Source: Acanthaster planci (Eukaryota > Echinodermata > Asteroidea > Valvatida > Acanthasteridae). Taken from it: a stretch of 35,626 bases of DNA. Below the pieces are notes generated by a model, which was not told where the DNA came from, searched no databases, and was given only the letters and a program-made list of their open reading frames with translations. The number at the start of each line of letters is the position of its first letter. Within the stretch, counting starts at the first letter, position 1. The translations under genes and the position numbers were made by a program. Location of the stretch: NCBI RefSeq assembly GCF_001949145.1, contig NW_019091374.1:2034663-2070288 (forward strand), written 5' to 3'. This document shows, piece by piece, positions 33,301-35,626 of this stretch.

Positions 33301-35348
33301 GTTTAAGCAGGGGTCGGCGACACAGCCTGTATTTACAAAAGAAATTAAAAACATACATTCTGATCACGTTCAAACGGCAATAATCAGATTGACCTGCCCT
33401 GCAAAGTCACTAACTTCAGCCTGTTGCAACATCTTATGTCCCGATTTCATGGAAACTGTAGATAGAGCAATACATTCGCGATAGCCCGTTTTTTGGGGGG
33501 GTGACTCCTAGTCTTTGTGCTTGTTGCACTGCTAATTAATTAATGATCGAAACTTACCGCATAAAAATTCGTCACTCGTGTCCACACACTCTGCCGACCT
33601 GTCACACCTCCACGCGGCATTTATGCATACCGACTGGCCACAGTCGAATTCGTCGACGGTGCAGCTCAACACATCTGTTTTAACACAGAAAATGAATAAA
33701 ATTACAAGTATGTATGGTGTAAGTGAATGTTTCCACAAGCCTGAATTACACCGACGTAATAGTACATATTAATCCCTATAATAAAAAATTAAATGACTAT
33801 TGTGAAACATGTTTACGTTGTGTGCGTCACGGTGTTTTTCTTTTCGGGGGGGGTGTTTGTTAGTTTGGGTCTCTTTTCTTTTTTCAAGGTGCGGATTTAC
33901 ATTAAACTGTTATTTTCCCATCAAATTTCGTCATTAAATACCTTGAAGGTTATGTTCATCCCTCACTGGTCAAACTATAAAATGCATATTGGTCAACCCC
34001 AAGTCTAATTTAACACAAAATTTTGTAGACAATCGCATTAATGAAATTTCTTTGTAATAACTTTTGCAAATTTGGACAAGAAAAATGCAAGTATCCTTGG
34101 ACTATGGTTTACAGTGCGCTGATGTACCCAAACACAAATAACAACGAAACTTTTGCAAAATTTAACAATCGATTGTATCTTCACATTTAAAGCAAGGGGA
34201 AAAAATCGTTAACATATTCTCAGTGAATTGTAGCAACTACAACATGATCAACTGAAATTTATTTTCTTACATATAATGCTATACAGACTGTCAACAGTAC
34301 ATATTATTAATCAGTACCTGTTGAGGGAACGCTTGAAACGAAAAGCTTGAAGCCACTTTCAACTACGAAAATATCGGACGTGAATCGTATCCAGGCTGCA
34401 TTCTCTCTGGATAGCAAATATGTCGGGGGTTGTTTCAGCGTCCCACTCCATATTAAGAAGCGAGTAACGGTGTTCAGATAATCTGTGCCGTCGCCAACCT
34501 GGAAGAAATCGTATCCAAGTTCTGTCCCAAATTCGACAAATCGTATCCGGACTTTCTCGTCTTCGTCCGTTTGGATGATCCACACATTGTCGTAGTAATT
34601 TGGGTATGCGTCGGGAAAGTTCGGTGAAATTATTTCCACTGTCTCGTTTCCAGTAATGTTGAAGTACTCTGGAACTAGAATTCAAACAGGACAGCAAGGT
34701 AAAACCTCATTTAACCGATCATTAGTTTTGATAAAAAGAAGCATGTAGGGGAAAGGTTAAAGCCATATCCGAAAATTTGGATGAAGCATAGCGTTGCTAC
34801 CAGTGACCCGACTGTTCTATACAGCGGAATGCTTCGTGCAGCCAAATGTGGGATTTGGGATTTGTTAGGGGCTGAGGCAATTTTTATGTCTTTAAAAAAT
34901 TAAAGATCATGCACTTGAAGTGTACGTATGTGTGGCAAATGGCAAAATCAAACTAAAACACTTCGTTTGAATGGCACTAAGCAATAAATTTTTCAGAACA
35001 AGGAAATTAAAACAGTGCATCATTAATAATAACTAGGTTCGTTATTTCTCTGTTTTTATAAGAATGAACCCTCGATCAACAAGGCCTAAATATGTTTTGC
35101 TTTCTCAAGTTAAAGTACAAAATCTATACAGGTTTATTTTTTGTTCGCGTTTATGTAGCGGGTCTTCATGAGGTGCGTAATATTCCAGGTCAAAGTTAGG
35201 AAGAGGAACTGTGACTTATATCTTTTCTTACCCGAGTCGCAGTTTCTTCCAACGAATCCCGGCAGACATTCACACCGGTAGTTAGTCAGGCCCACTGGGT
35301 GACACGTTGCATTATTTTGACAATTACGCAGATCGCATCCATTCAAAG
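24150..35348 (-). CDS. Large secreted CUB/LDLa/EGF repeat protein, 3' part of gene (15 exons, 5' end outside window)
   Basis: Fifteen minus-strand exons join in one frame to give about 1,063 residues and a stop at 24150. From the N-terminal side: EGF1, CUB1, LDLa1, EGF2, CUB2, LDLa2, CUB3, LDLa3, CUB4, LDLa4, EGF3, CUB5, LDLa5, CUB6, LDLa6, acidic tail. Every internal intron is phase 1 and every exon is one domain. CUB domains bind protein or carbohydrate ligands; LDLa modules bind ligands through acidic, calcium-caged loops; EGF modules act as spacers. The combination suggests an extracellular scaffold or ligand-binding protein. No membrane helix or catalytic domain is seen in this part, and the C-terminus is soluble, so secretion is inferred. 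The signal peptide would lie beyond the right edge. All CUB domains are cysteine-free with a W-S-G motif. I do not recognise a named orthologue. Confidence 0.9.
24314..25332. mobile_element. Last intron with a possible degenerate inverted-repeat element (about 24806-25292)
   Basis: Near 24811 the sequence gtttccacaacgaggtaaag, then agacgcag, loosely matches the reverse complement of 25261-25290 (gtttccatgtggtcgtaacg, then aacgctga), suggesting terminal inverted repeats of a 480 bp miniature element. Similarity is about 70 percent with gaps. The cysteine-containing minus-strand frame inside it is not a recognisable domain and does not join to the flanking exons in phase. Confidence 0.35.
25333..25683 (-). 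CDS. Exon: CUB6 domain (type b)
   Basis: 351 bases, phase 1-1. Motifs: [75 protein letters not shown]. It is cysteine-free. The first calcium ligand Glu is Gln here. Sequons NFT and NVS. Acceptor ctttaatcacag, donor GTAAGTCC. Confidence 0.92.
26112..26228 (-). CDS. Exon: LDLa5 domain (type a)
   Basis: 117 bases, phase 1-1. Encodes [19 protein letters not shown], then [20 protein letters not shown]. It has the full cage: Trp, CD, DC, D.ADE. DEFDCG-K/Q-SVCI groups it with LDLa1 and LDLa2, which also follow type a CUBs. Acceptor ttattgcag, donor GTAAGAAT. Confidence 0.93.
27138..27488 (-). CDS. Exon: CUB5 domain (type a)
   Basis: 351 bases, phase 1-1. It starts [20 protein letters not shown] and has [55 protein letters not shown]. 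It is cysteine-free. Glu and the first Asp of the calcium site are kept, but the last (usual F.SD) is replaced by STS. Sequons NET, NFS and NGT. Acceptor ttttttacttcag, donor GTATAATT. Confidence 0.93.
28402..28509 (-). CDS. Exon: EGF3 domain
   Basis: 108 bases, phase 1-1. Encodes [18 protein letters not shown], then [18 protein letters not shown], a six-cysteine EGF with sequon NGT. It is the same length as EGF2 and again immediately precedes a VPE-type CUB. Acceptor gtttcgcatag, donor GTAACCGA. Confidence 0.9.
28890..29009 (-). CDS. Exon: LDLa4 domain (type b)
   Basis: 120 bases, phase 1-1. Encodes [19 protein letters not shown], then [20 protein letters not shown]. Six cysteines and D.TDE are present; His replaces the Asp before the fifth Cys. 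CPP and DCGHSVC link it closely to LDLa3. Acceptor cctcttcgcag; the donor GTGGGTAA is weaker than the others. Confidence 0.9.
29174..29524 (-). CDS. Exon: CUB4 domain (type b)
   Basis: 351 bases, phase 1-1. Motifs: [75 protein letters not shown]. It is cysteine-free. Glu/Asp/Asp of the calcium site are kept. Sequon NYT. Acceptor tgtctgcttttgcag, donor GTAAGCAA; the split codon gives Ser (A|GT) rather than the Gly, Val, Asp, Glu or Ala seen at other joints. Confidence 0.93.
29868..29975 (-). CDS. Exon: LDLa3 domain (type b)
   Basis: 108 bases, phase 1-1, the shortest LDLa here. Encodes [18 protein letters not shown], then [18 protein letters not shown]. Six cysteines are present, but the loop before the fourth Cys is three to four residues shorter, lacks the Trp, and has Asn for the first cage Asp, so calcium binding may be weakened. 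Acceptor ttactgatgcag, donor GTATAAGC. Confidence 0.88.
30467..30817 (-). CDS. Exon: CUB3 domain (type b)
   Basis: 351 bases, phase 1-1; open throughout but with no early Met, so an ATG-based search misses it. Motifs: [72 protein letters not shown] and [11 protein letters not shown]. It is cysteine-free. Asn stands where the third calcium Asp is expected. It ends with GW, like CUB4, where the others have GF. Confidence 0.9.
30818..31233 (-). other. Intron between LDLa2 and CUB3
   Basis: 416 bases with no recognisable feature beyond splice sites. Confidence 0.6.
31234..31350 (-). CDS. Exon: LDLa2 domain (type a)
   Basis: 117 bases, phase 1-1. Encodes [20 protein letters not shown], then [17 protein letters not shown]. 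Six cysteines and SDE are present; Asn replaces one Asp of the cage (LNESDE). A mobile element is inserted only about 28 bases upstream of its acceptor (cctttccag). Donor GTAAGTCT. Confidence 0.93.
31378..31733. mobile_element. Inserted element with tRNA-like core, flanked by 12 bp target-site duplication
   Basis: The direct repeats aattatttagtc at 31378-31389 and 31722-31733 bracket about 332 bases. Inside, in order: a fold-back (arms 31403-31426 and 31451-31474, one mismatch), a tRNA-like segment (31559-31631), a short hairpin gcttgtg..cacaagc (31633-31655), and an end, gtcgggcagggcaaaactca, that is an inverted near-copy of ttttgttctgcccgac from the start. The layout is a tRNA-related SINE, or a miniature element that has captured one. 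It lies in the intron between CUB2 and LDLa2. Confidence 0.7.
31559..31631 (+). tRNA. tRNA-like sequence (SINE-type, probably not a working tRNA)
   Basis: It has a box A match (tggtcgagtgg), a perfect box B (ggttcgagtcc), a T arm of five perfect pairs (gtggg/cccac) and an acceptor stem agctcgg/ccgagta with one mismatch and one G-T pair. The anticodon stem has a mismatch and an ill-sized loop, so the identity cannot be read reliably. The D arm resembles serine/leucine-type tRNAs (agtggttaa). It is best seen as the pol III promoter of the surrounding element. Confidence 0.6.
32057..32413 (-). CDS. Exon: CUB2 domain (type a)
   Basis: 357 bases, phase 1-1. It starts [20 protein letters not shown] and has [32 protein letters not shown] and [12 protein letters not shown]. 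It is cysteine-free. The Glu/Asp/Asp set of calcium-binding CUBs is complete. Sequons NYS, NFS and NST. It shares the VPE start and 357-base length with CUB1, which also follows an EGF exon. Confidence 0.93.
32971..33139. mobile_element. Miniature inverted-repeat element, about 168 bp
   Basis: The ends agtaaaggcgcctttccat (32972-32990) and atggaaaggcacctttact (33120-33138) are complementary over 19 bases with one mismatch. The interior is CG-rich and non-coding. The left end CAGTAAAGG is of the CAG-starting type common in hAT-like elements. No clear target-site duplication was found. It sits in the intron between EGF2 and CUB2. Confidence 0.8.
33219..33326 (-). CDS. Exon: EGF2 domain
   Basis: 108 bases, phase 1-1. 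Encodes [17 protein letters not shown], then [16 protein letters not shown], with six cysteines in EGF spacing and the sequon NGT. It has no calcium-binding EGF signature (no D-x-N/D-E at the start). Acceptor cttttgtaaatacag, donor GTAAAC. Confidence 0.9.
33558..33674 (-). CDS. Exon: LDLa1 domain (type a)
   Basis: 117 bases, phase 1-1. Six cysteines: [20 protein letters not shown], then [16 protein letters not shown]. Trp before the fourth Cys and the D.SDE calcium cage are present; the usual Asp before the fifth Cys is Glu. Acceptor gtgttaaaacag, donor GTAAGTTT. Confidence 0.93.
33675..35231 (-). other. Introns around CUB1
   Basis: Introns 33675-34317 and 34675-35231 contain no recognisable gene or repeat apart from a short poly-G run near 33,846. 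Confidence 0.6.
34318..34674 (-). CDS. Exon: CUB1 domain (type a)
   Basis: 357 bases, 118 full codons, phase 1-1. It begins [21 protein letters not shown] and has [36 protein letters not shown] and [10 protein letters not shown] in CUB order. There is no cysteine. The three acidic residues of calcium-binding CUBs (Glu in TEL, Asp in GYD, Asp in TSD) are kept. Sequons NIT and NET. Confidence 0.93.
35232..35348 (-). CDS. Exon: EGF1 domain
   Basis: 117 bases, phase 1-1. Six cysteines in EGF order: [13 protein letters not shown], then [26 protein letters not shown] is the standard EGF C-terminal signature. It contains the sequon NAT. Acceptor tattatgtacag, donor GTAAGAAA. It is the first exon visible; the preceding exon must also end in phase 1. 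Confidence 0.9.
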
Positions 35349-35504
35349 CTGTACATAATAATGAGAAAGCCTGAATTTTTGTTTCTAAAACTGCCCTGAA
35401 CGATCTTTCGGGCCTATTACTCCATGTGTCACATTTTAATGTGCCTTTTATTTTTTTTAATAATTGGCTTTACATGTTCACTCAATCATGACACTAGTGA
35501 TCAT

Positions 35505-35563
35505 TTAACCCTAACAGTCCTCAGTCCCCCAATAGGTGAAGGACTGAGGGCTGTTAGGGTTAA
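35505..35563. repeat. Fold-back with telomere-like ends
   Basis: The left arm ttaaccctaacagtcctcag (35505 onward, to 35527) is complementary to the right arm 35541-35563 over 23 bases with one mismatch, with a 13-base loop. The outer ends read ttaaccctaa / ttagggttaa. The inner ggactgaggg is also found at about 31801. The rest of 35,349-35,626 shows no exon I can support. Confidence 0.8.
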
Positions 35564-35626
35564 CATCTTGGTTTCCATGAAGCATTTGAAGCAAGACAAG
35601 GGACGGAGAGAACCCTTAGCCTTTGT

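Overview
The window is animal nuclear DNA. It has spliced genes with GT-AG introns, extracellular metazoan domains (CUB, LDLa, EGF, SEA), AT-rich intergenic DNA, many small inverted-repeat elements and a 967-base assembly gap. The domain repertoire and compact phase-1 introns suit a marine invertebrate, probably a deuterostome (hemichordate, amphioxus or echinoderm), but the species cannot be fixed from this sequence.

Right part (about 24,150-35,348, minus strand): the 3' portion of a large multidomain extracellular protein gene. Fifteen exons were assembled by eye, in the order EGF1-CUB1-LDLa1-EGF2-CUB2-LDLa2-CUB3-LDLa3-CUB4-LDLa4-EGF3-CUB5-LDLa5-CUB6-LDLa6-stop. Each exon is one domain, every intron is phase 1, and together they give about 1,063 residues. 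The N-terminus lies beyond the right edge. The protein ends in a very acidic tail with no membrane anchor, so it is probably secreted. All six CUB domains lack cysteine and carry a W-S-G motif where CUB domains normally have F-C-G. Sequence likeness among the modules shows nested duplication of EGF-CUB-LDLa and CUB-LDLa blocks.

Left part (1-5,122, minus strand): the 5' portion of a second gene. It encodes a type II membrane protein: a short basic cytoplasmic tail, one transmembrane helix, a Ser/Thr-rich stalk made from two very small exons, a complete SEA domain spread over three exons, then a Thr/Pro-rich stretch that runs off the left edge. Seven exons join in frame. Whatever follows the SEA domain is outside the window.

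The roughly 19 kb between the genes (5,123-24,149) holds no gene I can recognise. It contains non-autonomous repeats: two copies of one inverted-repeat family on either side of the gap, a long fold-back element with a second diverged copy, a 0.25 kb terminal-inverted-repeat element, a 140 bp tandem duplication, a CGAC-rich minisatellite and a strongly G-biased tract. Two short GC-richer stretches could be first exons of unrecognised genes but are unproven. Introns of the CUB/LDLa gene also carry insertions, including one with a tRNA-like pol III promoter flanked by a 12 bp target-site duplication.
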